Assembly: GCA_949282265.1 (NCBI GenBank)
Contig: CASDOZ010000010.1
Coordinates: forward strand, 1 to 64,000
From: an uncultured Bacteroidales bacterium
Lineage (GTDB): Bacteria > Bacteroidota > Bacteroidia > Bacteroidales > Paludibacteraceae
Direction of reading: 5' to 3'
Length of the DNA: 64,000 bases
Each line of letters opens with the position of its first letter. The stretch's first letter is position 1. Below the pieces are notes generated by a model that ran no database searches, was not told the DNA's origin, and saw only the letters and a list, made by a program, of their open reading frames with translations. Positions 21,316-29,139 of the stretch are shown here, one piece after another. Both the position numbers and the translations under genes were made by a program.

Positions 21316-21939
21316 ATGCCGCCCATGCCTGCCAGAATCATTGCCAAAACGGTATCCATAATCCTCATGCCGCTATTCATGCCGACATACGGCATTGCCT
21401 TGCTCATGTTCATGCCACCCTACTCTCTGCCGAACATGCATTTTTACAGGCTTCTCACCATTTCCAGCACATTGTTCTTCACTTGCCTGATACCAGGAGG
21501 CCTTATTTTCTGGATGAAAAAGACCGGTTACATTTCCAGCCTCACCCTTGACGAACGGAAGCAGCGCACCGTTCCCTACCTGTTATCAGCCATTTCATTC
21601 ATAGCATGGGCTTCATTTCTAATGGAAAAGTTGCACGCGCCCAACTACTTGGCGGCTGTCGCTATCGGTGCCGCCGTTGCCCTGCTGCTTGTCCTGCTCG
21701 TGAACCTACGCTGGAAAATAAGCGCGCACCTCACCGGCTGGGGCGGATTTATGGGCGGCTTTTTCGGTATATGTTTCCAATATGGAATAAATCCCATCGG
21801 ACCGCTCATCGTTTTGTGCCTGACGGCAGGACTACTTATATGGGCACGGCTTTGTTTACATGCCCACACGCCCATGCAAACCGTGGCAGGGCTGTACACC
21901 GGTTTCCTTTGCAGTTTTATACCCTGCATCCTGTTCTGA
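21316..21939 (+). CDS. PAP2-like membrane protein
   Basis: A 207-residue protein with about six hydrophobic segments. The C-terminal part (KISAHLTGWGG ... ARLCLHAHTPMQTVAGLYTGF) resembles the last two motifs of the PAP2 lipid-phosphatase superfamily, where His and the H-x(n)-G region take part in catalysis; the first KxxxxxxRP motif is not clear, so enzymatic activity is uncertain. It begins 15 bp after rpoN and is probably co-transcribed with it. Confidence 0.65.
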   Translation: MPPMPARIIAKTVSIILMPLFMPTYGIALLMFMPPYSLPNMHFYRLLTISSTLFFTCLIPGGLIFWMKKTGYISSLTLDERKQRTVPYLLSAISFIAWASFLMEKLHAPNYLAAVAIGAAVALLLVLLVNLRWKISAHLTGWGGFMGGFFGICFQYGINPIGPLIVLCLTAGLLIWARLCLHAHTPMQTVAGLYTGFLCSFIPCILF

Positions 21940-21987
21940 CAAAATCAAAAAAAGATCCCATAACTCCGAGATTTTACAAAAAAGTTA

Positions 21988-21995
21988 TATATTTG
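21988..21995 (+). promoter_or_regulatory. Promoter -7 box of the lipoprotein/radical SAM pair
   Basis: TATATTTG, 39 bp upstream of the lipoprotein ATG, between this pair and the rpoN group. It suggests the two genes form their own operon. Confidence 0.55.
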
Positions 21996-22034
21996 CGAGT
22001 CTAAAAAATGACAAACCAACCATAAAACTTGACC

Positions 22035-22484
22035 ATGAAAACAAGACTGTACAAAACCATAGACAAACTTCTGACATGCCTATTGGGCGTGCTTGGATTA
22101 AGCGCATGTGATTCATTAATCTGCGAATACGGAAGTCCTCATGCGACCTATCAAATAACAGGAAAAGTAACAGACAAGTCAACCGGAAAAGCCATACCAA
22201 ACATACAAATCACATTCAGCCATTCATGCGATACCATATATACCGACAATAACGGCGAATACGGATATGGGATAAATGGCTTCATCGCATACGACACACT
22301 GCAAATAAAAGCAGAAGACATTGATGGAGCCGCCAATGGCGGAATGTTTGCTTCTGACAGCGCACAGGTCATTTTCACTGAAGCGGACAAAACCAGTGAG
22401 GGCAATGGTAATTGGGATAAAGGCAGCTACGCCAAAACCATAAATTTCACACTTGCGCCCCAAACCACCGGCAACAAAGAATAA
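22035..22484 (+). CDS. Putative lipoprotein of a radical SAM/lipoprotein pair
   Basis: A 149-residue exported protein. The signal peptide ends GVLGLSAC, giving a lipid-modified Cys25. The mature part has a carboxypeptidase-regulatory-like beta fold: YQITGKVTDKSTGKAIPNIQI and YTDNNGEYGY. I recognise it as the partner lipoprotein that repeatedly sits next to a SPASM-type radical SAM protein in Bacteroidales (the rSAM/lipoprotein system, TIGR04134-type). It may be the substrate modified by the neighbour; that is family-level inference. Start ATG 22035 preferred to TTG 22029. The radical SAM gene begins 7 bp downstream. Confidence 0.75.
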   Translation: MKTRLYKTIDKLLTCLLGVLGLSACDSLICEYGSPHATYQITGKVTDKSTGKAIPNIQITFSHSCDTIYTDNNGEYGYGINGFIAYDTLQIKAEDIDGAANGGMFASDSAQVIFTEADKTSEGNGNWDKGSYAKTINFTLAPQTTGNKE

Positions 22485-22491
22485 ACCGGCC

Positions 22492-23562
22492 ATGGGTTTG
22501 AAACAACAAATAGCCATCCGGCTGTTCCAGCATTACCGCAAAAACCAAGTACGGTTGCATGAACTCAACTATTTGTTTTGGGAATGTACGTTGCGCTGCA
22601 ACTTCTCATACCTGCATTGCGGAAGCGACTGCACCAAGGAAGCTGCCGTTGCAGACATGCCATTAGCTGATTTCCTGCAAGCCCTGGACACCATAACCCC
22701 ACACGTAAATCCACACAAGACCCTCATTGTCCTGACCGGCGGCGAACCACTTATGCGCAAGGACTTGGAACAGTGCGGCATGGAATTCTATCGCCGTGAA
22801 TTTCCATGGGGCATGGTTACCAACGGGTACGGCCTGACGCCGGAACGTTTCAACAAACTGCTCAACGCCGGATTACGCTCGCTCACCATCAGCCTTGATG
22901 GGCTGACGCCCGAAACACACGACTGGTTCCGTGGCAAACAAGGCGCATGGGAACGGGCTATAAACGCTATTGGAATCTCAGCCAAAGCGCCCGGGTTGAC
23001 ATTCGATGTCGTCACATGCGTCAACCAACGGAACAAACAAGAACTTGACGGACTAAAACAACTACTCATATCGCTGGGCGTGAAACAATGGCGTCTTTTC
23101 ATGATTTTTGCCAAAGGACGCGTGGCAAACAACCCTCTGCTCAAACTCACACCGCAAGACCTCCGCAACCTCATGGAGTTTATACGGCAAACACGCCTTG
23201 AAGGACAAATAAAAGCTTCTTTCGGCTGTGAAGGCTATCTTGGAAATTACGAGACCAAAGTACGCGACACGCCTTTTTTCTGTCGCGCCGGCATACAAGT
23301 AGGTTCTGTGCTTGCCGATGGTTCCATAAGCGCATGTCCAAGTTTGCGGAACGACTACGTACAAGGAAACATCTACCACGATGACTTCTGGGAAGTATGG
23401 GACAAACGTTTCCAAATCATGCGCGACCGTTCATGGACACGCACGGGCAAATGTGCCGGATGTACAGCCTACAAATACTGTGAGGGGAATGGACTGCACC
23501 TGCGCGACCAGCACAGCGGCCAACTCCTTTGCTGCCATCTGGAAATGCTGCAAACCCATTAA
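22492..23562 (+). CDS. Radical SAM/SPASM protein, partner of the lipoprotein; cluster cysteine replaced
   Basis: 356 residues. It has a radical SAM core with TGGEP (GGEP motif) and a C-terminal SPASM-type region rich in cysteines (FFCRAG, SACPSL, CAGCTAYKYCEGNG, LCCHLE). Family members (TIGR04133-type) carry CX3CX2C for the 4Fe-4S cluster that cleaves SAM. Here the region reads C36-NFS-Y40-LH-C43: the middle cysteine is tyrosine, codon TAC at 22609-22611, one base from TGC. All else is full length. Either the enzyme is dead or altered, or the base is a sequencing error. The upstream frame to 22453 overlaps the lipoprotein, so I start at ATG 22492. Confidence 0.85.
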   Translation: MGLKQQIAIRLFQHYRKNQVRLHELNYLFWECTLRCNFSYLHCGSDCTKEAAVADMPLADFLQALDTITPHVNPHKTLIVLTGGEPLMRKDLEQCGMEFYRREFPWGMVTNGYGLTPERFNKLLNAGLRSLTISLDGLTPETHDWFRGKQGAWERAINAIGISAKAPGLTFDVVTCVNQRNKQELDGLKQLLISLGVKQWRLFMIFAKGRVANNPLLKLTPQDLRNLMEFIRQTRLEGQIKASFGCEGYLGNYETKVRDTPFFCRAGIQVGSVLADGSISACPSLRNDYVQGNIYHDDFWEVWDKRFQIMRDRSWTRTGKCAGCTAYKYCEGNGLHLRDQHSGQLLCCHLEMLQTH

Positions 23563-23777
23563 ACCAGTTTCCCATAAACATTATCATTCTGCCACAATTG
23601 CAGGAAATCATACGCGAAAATTTGCAACCGCATCACCGATAAACGTCGTCATATTTTCATACACAGCAACATTTGCATAATGCCCCGTTTAAATACCAAC
23701 TTCACTGCAAAGCACGTTTTCCACATTTGTTACCGTCTTTTATCATGGTACAAAGCTATTGTTTCTACTTTTTATGC
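23563..23777. other. Intergenic, no gene recognised
   Basis: Part of a 302-bp gap. A 62-codon frame at 23680-23868 has no recognisable features and crosses the promoter and start of the next gene. I see no repeat or RNA structure. Confidence 0.5.
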
Positions 23778-23785
23778 TATCTTTG
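23778..23785 (+). promoter_or_regulatory. Promoter -7 box of the TlpA-like gene
   Basis: TATCTTTG with a TTG 16 bp upstream (23759-23761), slightly short spacing. A leader of about 73 nt precedes the ATG at 23865. Confidence 0.55.
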
Positions 23786-23864
23786 CAGCGGAAATCCAAG
23801 CCCTACCCGAAGGTTGTAAAGTGGCTTCGATTTGCCTGAATAATAATCATCAATATACGTATTT

Positions 23865-24965
23865 ATGAAAAAATCATTGTTTCTATTGTTGGCGGTTTTG
23901 TCGTTGGCCGCATGTACGAACCATTCGTATAAAATCAACGGAAATTTTGCGGATGGCCTGGTGGCCGATAGCACGGTTGTTTATATGCAACAGCGCGTCG
24001 TACGCGAATGGGTTGTTTTGGACAGTGCCATTGTTTCCGAAGGACACTTTTCCTTCGATGGACAAGTTGCAGAGCCGTTTTTCGCATACGTCACATATAC
24101 AACGGCAGAAGGGCAAAAACGTTTCGCCGACATAATTGTAGAACCCGGGAATCTTGAAATCTCCATCGATGCAAAACAAATCCAACGTACCGGTGCCCCT
24201 CAAAATGATTTGTTACAGTCGTTCTATGATAAGGAAGATGCCTTGTTCGCCACCTACGAAGCAAAGTACGAAGAACAACAATCACAACCACAAACGCCTG
24301 AACGTCAGGATGCATGGGAAATTTATGTGGATTCATTGCAAAATGCCGCCATTGCACAAACGGTTGACTTCGTGTTGGCCAATGCCAATACCTTGCCTGC
24401 CAACATAATATTCACGACCCGTTATTATAACATGTCCATCGAGCAAAAAGATGCGATCATTGCAGCCTTGGATGAAAACAGCCGAGCTTATGATCGCATT
24501 CCATTGATTATCGAAACGCTGGAAATTGAACGGCGTACTGCTATAGGACAATCTTATACAGACATTGCTTTGCCTGATACAACCGGACAAGAACTCGCAC
24601 TGTCATCGGTTGTAGGTACAGCTGATTACGTATTGGTCGATTTTTGGGCGTCATGGTGCGGTCCATGCCGCGCTTCATTTTCTGAATTAACAGCATTATA
24701 CAGCAAATATACCGGTACAAATAAATTTGAAATATTTGGTGTTTCACTTGACAACAAGGCCGATGACTGGAAAGGCGCCATTGCTTCGGAAGGCTTGTCT
24801 TGGAAACATGTGTCCGACCTGAAAGGTTGGGAATGTGCCGGTGCACAAACCTATGGCGTGAATGCAATCCCCTGCACGGTGCTGATTAACAAGGAGGGTA
24901 CAATCGTCGGCAGAAATTTGGGCATTCAGGAAATTGAACAATTTATCACTGGCGCGGCAAAATAG
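23865..24965 (+). CDS. TlpA-like thioredoxin-domain lipoprotein (DUF4369)
   Basis: 366 residues. Signal peptide and lipobox (LSLAAC, Cys17), an N-terminal DUF4369-type beta domain (about 20-110), a helical linker, and a C-terminal thioredoxin/TlpA domain (about 235-365) with WCGPC at 264-268 and the cis-proline loop NAIPCTVLI. It is probably a periplasmic or outer-membrane-anchored thiol-disulfide oxidoreductase reducing or isomerising exported proteins. It is monocistronic. Confidence 0.9.
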   Translation: MKKSLFLLLAVLSLAACTNHSYKINGNFADGLVADSTVVYMQQRVVREWVVLDSAIVSEGHFSFDGQVAEPFFAYVTYTTAEGQKRFADIIVEPGNLEISIDAKQIQRTGAPQNDLLQSFYDKEDALFATYEAKYEEQQSQPQTPERQDAWEIYVDSLQNAAIAQTVDFVLANANTLPANIIFTTRYYNMSIEQKDAIIAALDENSRAYDRIPLIIETLEIERRTAIGQSYTDIALPDTTGQELALSSVVGTADYVLVDFWASWCGPCRASFSELTALYSKYTGTNKFEIFGVSLDNKADDWKGAIASEGLSWKHVSDLKGWECAGAQTYGVNAIPCTVLINKEGTIVGRNLGIQEIEQFITGAAK

Positions 24966-25007
24966 GGCATGGAAAAGTTTTTTTTGAGAAAAAACAGCCT
25001 AAATGTT

Positions 25008-25036
25008 TTGCAATCAGAATAAAAATCGTATATTTG
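25008..25036 (+). promoter_or_regulatory. Promoter of the HU gene
   Basis: TTG (25008-25010), 18 bp, TATATTTG (25029-25036), about 64 bp before the ATG. Confidence 0.7.
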
Positions 25037-25100
25037 CACCCCGTTTCCCAAACTCAGATATTACTTAATTTATTATATTAAACAATTTAATCTCAGAACA

Positions 25101-25373
25101 ATGACTAAAGCTGAAATTGTAAACGAAATCGCCAAAAATACCGGGATTGACAAGGCGACTGTTTTGACCACTATTGAATCTTTTATGGAAGCAGTGAAAG
25201 ATTCCTTGTCCAAAAAAGACAATGTTTATTTAAGAGGATTTGGTAGCTTCATAATCAAGGAACGTGCTGAAAAGAAAGCCCGTAACATTTCAAAAAACAC
25301 GACTATTACGATTCCTGCGCACAGCATTCCTGCTTTCAGGCCGGCCAAATCGTTCACAGAAGTAGTAAAGTAA
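25101..25373 (+). CDS. hup: HU-family DNA-binding protein
   Basis: A 90-residue histone-like protein: MTKAEIVNEIAKNTGIDK, GFGSFIIKERAEKKARN and the beta-arm region ending IPAHSIPAFRPAKSFTEVVK, with the conserved proline-tipped arm modified to IPAHSIP. It forms dimers that bend and compact DNA. An AURKAIP1-type mini-gene follows at 27 bp, and a terminator after that, so the two are likely one transcript. Confidence 0.95.
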   Translation: MTKAEIVNEIAKNTGIDKATVLTTIESFMEAVKDSLSKKDNVYLRGFGSFIIKERAEKKARNISKNTTITIPAHSIPAFRPAKSFTEVVK

Positions 25374-25400
25374 TTTTCTAATTTTTAAAATCATAAAAAT

Positions 25401-25490
25401 ATGCCAAGCGGAAAGAAAAGAAAAAGACATAAAATGTCAACGCACAAGCGTAAAAAAAGACTTCGCAAGAATAGACATAAGAAGAAATAA
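25401..25490 (+). CDS. AURKAIP1/COX24-type basic mini-protein (29 aa)
   Basis: A 29-residue, extremely basic protein: it starts MPSGKKRKRHKMSTHKRKK and ends RLRKNRHKKK; 20 of 29 residues are K, R or H. The pattern K-KRKRHKM-xxHK-RKKRLRKNRHK is that of the AURKAIP1/COX24 domain, found in mitochondrial ribosome proteins and in bS22 of mycobacteria, so a small-subunit ribosomal role is likely. Similar standalone mini-genes are typical of Bacteroidota. The gene is 27 bp after hup and 36 bp before a terminator, consistent with a shared mRNA. Too short for most gene callers. Confidence 0.8.
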   Translation: MPSGKKRKRHKMSTHKRKKRLRKNRHKKK

Positions 25491-25526
25491 ATGTCTATGA
25501 AATGGTCTAAAAGAAAAAATCAAAAA

Positions 25527-25570
25527 CAAGCTTAAAAACAAAATGCGATTTGTTTTTAAGTTTGTTTTTC
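25527..25570 (+). terminator. Long AT-rich terminator after hup and the mini-gene
   Basis: A 16-bp stem (25527-25542 with 25549-25564, one G-T pair) around the loop ATGCGA is followed by TTTTTC. It separates the HU transcript from rng. Confidence 0.8.
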
Positions 25571-25582
25571 TGTTTCACACAG

Positions 25583-25627
25583 GCCGGAAGGAAACATGGG
25601 TTTTGAGCGAAAAACCATACTTCCGGC
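25583..25627 (+). promoter_or_regulatory. Two-tier hairpin in the leader of rng
   Basis: An outer stem GCCGGAAG/CTTCCGGC (25583-25590, 25620-25627) encloses an inner stem ATGG(G)TTTT/AAAACCAT (25596-25604, 25611-25618) and loop GAGCGA. It ends 21 nt before the GTG start and has no T run after it, so it is not a terminator. By analogy to the structured rne leader of E. coli it might serve autoregulation by the nuclease; this is inference. Confidence 0.5.
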
Positions 25628-25648
25628 ACTACAAAATCTGATAGAATA

Positions 25649-27217
25649 GTGACAAGCGAATTAGTAGTTGATGTTCAACCTTCCGAAATTTCGATTGCGC
25701 TGCTTGAAAACGGGCGTCTGGCCGAGGTAAACAAGGAAACCCGCGAACAGACCTATGCCGTCGGGAATATTTATTACGGACGGGTAAAAAAAATCATGCC
25801 CGGGCTGAATGCAGCATTTGTGGACGTCGGTTACGGAAAAGACGCTTTTTTGCACTATCTTGATTTAGGTTCAAATTTTGAGACCCTTTATCGTTACACC
25901 AAACAGGCTGTCAGCGACCGAAAAAGAACGCCTGTCATGAACAAGGCCAAAATCCAGCCCGAATTAGGCAAAAGCGGTTCAATAACGGACGTGCTTTCCG
26001 TAGGGCAAGAATTGCTTGTGCAAGTAACGAAAGAACCGATATCGACAAAAGGCCCGAGACTCTCGGCCGAGATATCCATTGCAGGGCGCTACCTGGTTTT
26101 GATTCCCTTTGCCGAAAAAGTATCGGTTTCCGCAAAAATAAGTTCCGAAGCGGAACGCGTGCGTTTGAGGAAACTGGTGCAAAGCATAAAACCCAAAGGA
26201 TTCGGCGTGATTATCCGCACGGTGGCGGAAGACAAAAAGGTGGCGGAACTTGACAATGAGTTGAAGATATTGGTAAAACGCTGGGAAGATGTGGTGGCAA
26301 AACTGCAAAAATCCCAGGCAGTTTCGCTTATTTCGGAGGAAATAGGCCGCACGATTGGCATTATCAGGGACATTTTTAACCCGACTTTCCAGCACATACA
26401 CATAAACGACAAAGCCGTGTTCGCTGAAGTCAAGGACTACGTGGAACTGATTGCACCCGATCGGAAAAACATTGTGAAATTATACACCGGGGAACTGCCC
26501 ATTTTTGACAATTTCGCCATTACCAAGCAGTTGAAAACCGGCTTGGGACGTACGGTTTCCTTTAAAAACGGGGCTTACCTGATTATTGAACATACGGAAG
26601 CCCTGCACGTGATAGATGTGAACAGCGGCAACCGTTCCAAATCGGATGACCAGGAAACCAATGCATACGAGGTCAATCTGGCGGCAGCGGACGAAATCGC
26701 CCACCAGTTACGCTTACGTGATATGGGCGGAATTATCGTTGTCGACTTTATCGACATGGCCAAGGCGGAACACAAACAAGGCTTGTACGACCACATGCGC
26801 GAAATCATGGAGAACGACAGGGCCAAGCACAACATCTTGCAATTGAGCAAATTCGGCTTGATGCAAATCACGCGCCAGCGTGTCCGGCCTGCGGTCGATA
26901 TGGATGTTACAGAAACATGCCCGACCTGCCTGGGAACACACAAGGTGCAACCGACGATTTTGTTTGTCGATGAACTGGAAGGCAAAATCAGGCAACTTGT
27001 TGAGAACTCCGGCAAACGTAACCTTACGCTGTACGTGCATCCGTATGTGGAAGCCTATATCACCAAAGGATGGCTGAAATCCATTATACGCCGTTGGCGT
27101 CAAAAATACGGTCGCATTCGTGTCATTCCTTCGCAGAAACTCGGTTTCCTGCAATGGGAATTTTACGATAACAAAGGAAACAAATTGGACTTGAAAAAGG
27201 AAAGTGCTGAAAATTAA
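25649..27217 (+). CDS. rng: Ribonuclease E/G family endonuclease
   Basis: 522 residues with a GTG start (GTG ACA AGC GAA, giving MTSELVVDVQ). The S1 RNA-binding part lies at about 35-125, then the RNase E/G catalytic domain with both metal-binding aspartates: D323 in VIDVNSGN and D366 in GGIIVVDFIDMA. The zinc-link CPTC follows at 424-427. Length fits RNase G, without the long RNase E scaffold tail. It processes rRNA 5' ends and degrades mRNA. It follows hup, as in many Bacteroidales, and ends before a bidirectional terminator. Confidence 0.94.
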   Translation: MTSELVVDVQPSEISIALLENGRLAEVNKETREQTYAVGNIYYGRVKKIMPGLNAAFVDVGYGKDAFLHYLDLGSNFETLYRYTKQAVSDRKRTPVMNKAKIQPELGKSGSITDVLSVGQELLVQVTKEPISTKGPRLSAEISIAGRYLVLIPFAEKVSVSAKISSEAERVRLRKLVQSIKPKGFGVIIRTVAEDKKVAELDNELKILVKRWEDVVAKLQKSQAVSLISEEIGRTIGIIRDIFNPTFQHIHINDKAVFAEVKDYVELIAPDRKNIVKLYTGELPIFDNFAITKQLKTGLGRTVSFKNGAYLIIEHTEALHVIDVNSGNRSKSDDQETNAYEVNLAAADEIAHQLRLRDMGGIIVVDFIDMAKAEHKQGLYDHMREIMENDRAKHNILQLSKFGLMQITRQRVRPAVDMDVTETCPTCLGTHKVQPTILFVDELEGKIRQLVENSGKRNLTLYVHPYVEAYITKGWLKSIIRRWRQKYGRIRVIPSQKLGFLQWEFYDNKGNKLDLKKESAEN

Positions 27218-27240
27218 GCCTTTTCCGTGACTGGAAAATA

Positions 27241-27280
27241 AAAGAAAGGCTGGCTGGATTATTCCGGCCAGCCTTTCTTT
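27241..27280. terminator. Bidirectional terminator between rng and kdsB
   Basis: A perfect 14-bp inverted repeat (AAAGAAAGGCTGGC at 27241-27254, GCCAGCCTTTCTTT at 27267-27280) gives a T-rich 3' arm on either strand, serving the convergent rng and kdsB genes. Confidence 0.85.
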
Positions 27281-27308
27281 TACCGTACTTTCACACAAAC
27301 ATCCCGTT

Positions 27309-28055
27309 TCAATCAATCAACTTCAACGCTTGTTCCATATCAGCCGGGGTATCAATACCGATACTGCAAGCCGTCGAAATGCCGACTTTGATTTTGTATC
27401 CGTTCTCAATCCAACGCAATTGCTCCAGCGATTCCGCCAACTCCAACGGCGATTGAGGCAAGCGGGTTATCTCCTCCAAAATATCAGCCCGATATGCGTA
27501 CATGCCTATATGGTGGTAATACTGATGCGACTGCAACCATTCCATATGGTGTAGCCCGCGCTTGTATGGAATAATGGAACGGCTGAAATATATTGCCTCA
27601 TGGCTTTTTTCGGAAAAAATAATTTTGGGCGTATTAGGGTCGAATAATTCATCAAACGTACTGTCCGGGCCATAAGGCTTGGCCAATGTCGCAATTTGCG
27701 TGTCGCCTGTGTCAAAACAAGCCTTAATGGCTTCGATTTGTTCCGGCTGTATAAAAGGTTCATCTCCTTGGATATTAATAATGACATCGGCTTCATAGCC
27801 GCATTTCCGGTATGCTTCATAACAGCGGTCGGTGCCGCTGCGGTGCTTGTCCGATGTCATAATGGCTTGCCCGCCAAAAGCAGCCACAGCATCGGCTATG
27901 CGTTGGTCGTCCGTGGCGACACAAACCTTGTCCAAAGCCTTTCCCACCTGTTCATAAACCCGCTGTATCATGGGTTTTCCTTTCATGTCGGCCAGAGGCT
28001 TGCCCGGGAAACGCGTCGAAGCATAACGCGCCGGTATGATTCCAATAAAATTCAT
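27309..28055 (-). CDS. kdsB: 3-deoxy-manno-octulosonate cytidylyltransferase
   Basis: A 248-residue cytoplasmic enzyme that makes CMP-Kdo from CTP and Kdo for the lipopolysaccharide inner core. It shows the nucleotidyltransferase opening IGIIPARYASTRFPGKPLADM, the VATDD motif, INIQGDEPFI with the metal-binding acid, and RSIIPY. Full length. Its start overlaps the nnrD stop in ATGA, so it is translated from the same mRNA as nnrD. Confidence 0.96.
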   Translation of the reverse strand: MNFIGIIPARYASTRFPGKPLADMKGKPMIQRVYEQVGKALDKVCVATDDQRIADAVAAFGGQAIMTSDKHRSGTDRCYEAYRKCGYEADVIINIQGDEPFIQPEQIEAIKACFDTGDTQIATLAKPYGPDSTFDELFDPNTPKIIFSEKSHEAIYFSRSIIPYKRGLHHMEWLQSHQYYHHIGMYAYRADILEEITRLPQSPLELAESLEQLRWIENGYKIKVGISTACSIGIDTPADMEQALKLID

Positions 28056-28900
28056 GATTCCTGTATATTTAGTTGTTGTATGATGTCTGAAGCAATCAGT
28101 GCTTCCTGCTTTTTGTACTTGAGCACTGCATCGCCGGCTTTCCCGTGCATGAAAACACCTTTTATGGCTGCCTCCTCCGGCGAATACCCCTGCGCAAGCA
28201 AACCACCGATGATTCCGGCCAACACATCCCCGCTGCCAGCCGTCGCCATTCCCGGATTGCCGGTTGTATTTTTATATAATTTACCCGATGGAACGGCAAC
28301 CAATGTTCCGACTCCTTTCAGCAGAATTACAAGTCCGTATTTCGCAGAAGCAGCCCGCAAAGTGCGTATGCGCTCGTCCGGCTCTCTGGCAGTCCCGAAC
28401 AGCCGCTCAAATTCCTTGACATGCGGTGTCAATATTGACCCTTCCGGAAGCAGGTCCAACCAGTCCTTATGCGCGGAAATCAAGTTCAGGGCATCGGCGT
28501 CCACAACGCATGGCATGTGCAAACGCGGAAGCAGGTCGGACAACATGTGTGCCGTCTGTTCATGCGTGCCGATTCCCGGCCCGATGACTAATGTGGCGTA
28601 TCTGCCAATGTCGCCGACGGCAGAAATCCGCCCTTCCTCCACATCCGAGACAAACATGGCTTCCGGCAGCGCCGTCTGCAAAATAATCCGGTTGCAAGCA
28701 GGACCATGCACAGTAACCATGCCGCAACCGCTACGCAACGCAGCATGTGCCGCCAGCAACGATGCGCCGGCCATACCCTTGCTTCCGGCAACAACCAGCA
28801 GGTGGCCGAACGTCCCTTTATGGGCGTTGAGCGGGCGCGCCTTATCGGGCAATATGCCTTCATTCAAAAAAATACAGTCTCTTTCAGCCGTATATATCAT
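28052..28900 (-). CDS. nnrD: ADP-dependent NAD(P)H-hydrate dehydratase, standalone
   Basis: A 282-residue repair enzyme converting damaged (S)-NAD(P)H hydrate back to NAD(P)H with ADP. It has the ribokinase-like fold: HLLVVAGSKGMAGASLLAA, VIGPGIG, ILTPHVKEFERL and the catalytic GNPGMATAGSGDVLAG. In many bacteria, including Bacteroides, NnrD is fused behind the NnrE epimerase; this one has no N-terminal YjeF_N domain, so an epimerase must be elsewhere or missing. Co-transcribed with kdsB. Confidence 0.92.
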   Translation of the reverse strand: MIYTAERDCIFLNEGILPDKARPLNAHKGTFGHLLVVAGSKGMAGASLLAAHAALRSGCGMVTVHGPACNRIILQTALPEAMFVSDVEEGRISAVGDIGRYATLVIGPGIGTHEQTAHMLSDLLPRLHMPCVVDADALNLISAHKDWLDLLPEGSILTPHVKEFERLFGTAREPDERIRTLRAASAKYGLVILLKGVGTLVAVPSGKLYKNTTGNPGMATAGSGDVLAGIIGGLLAQGYSPEEAAIKGVFMHGKAGDAVLKYKKQEALIASDIIQQLNIQES

Positions 28901-28924
28901 TTAATAACGCTATTAATTCTGCTG

Positions 28925-28932
28925 CAAATATA
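28925..28932 (-). promoter_or_regulatory. Promoter -7 box of nnrD-kdsB
   Basis: Minus-strand TATATTTG, 24 bp upstream of the nnrD start; a TTG 23 bp further up (28958-28956) could be the -33 element. Confidence 0.55.
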
Positions 28933-28977
28933 GTGATAAATCAAGAATGTGTACACAATCCCTGCAGAATAGGTAAT

Positions 28978-29093
28978 AAAAAGCATTACCATTAATATCT
29001 GCCAACAACAAATATTCGAAACTTGTAAAAAAACAAAAAATCACCGTATTACTGTACAAAATCCGTATCTTTGTTGCTGGTATAATGCTTTTT
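28978..29093. repeat. 11-bp inverted repeat in the divergent nnrD / Fe-S protein intergenic region
   Basis: AAAAAGCATTA (28978-28988) and TAATGCTTTTT (29083-29093) are perfect inverted copies 94 bp apart. They flank the Fe-S gene promoter and lie just upstream of the divergent nnrD promoter. They may be operator half-sites or chance in AT-rich DNA. Confidence 0.35.
29066..29073 (+). promoter_or_regulatory. Promoter -7 box of the Fe-S/reductase operon
   Basis: TATCTTTG, with a leader of about 60 nt before the ATG at 29140. Confidence 0.55.
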
Positions 29094-29139
29094 AGTAGGC
29101 AGATTACTTACTGTGTGATTAGATTATCAGTTTTAAGTT

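Noticed and set aside
25491-25535. 14-codon frame right after the AURKAIP1-type gene
   Set aside because: Too short, no conservation pattern I recognise, and it runs into the terminator stem.
27696-28904. 402-codon frame on the plus strand
   Set aside because: Antisense to nnrD and kdsB, whose motifs are unambiguous; the predicted protein has no domain.
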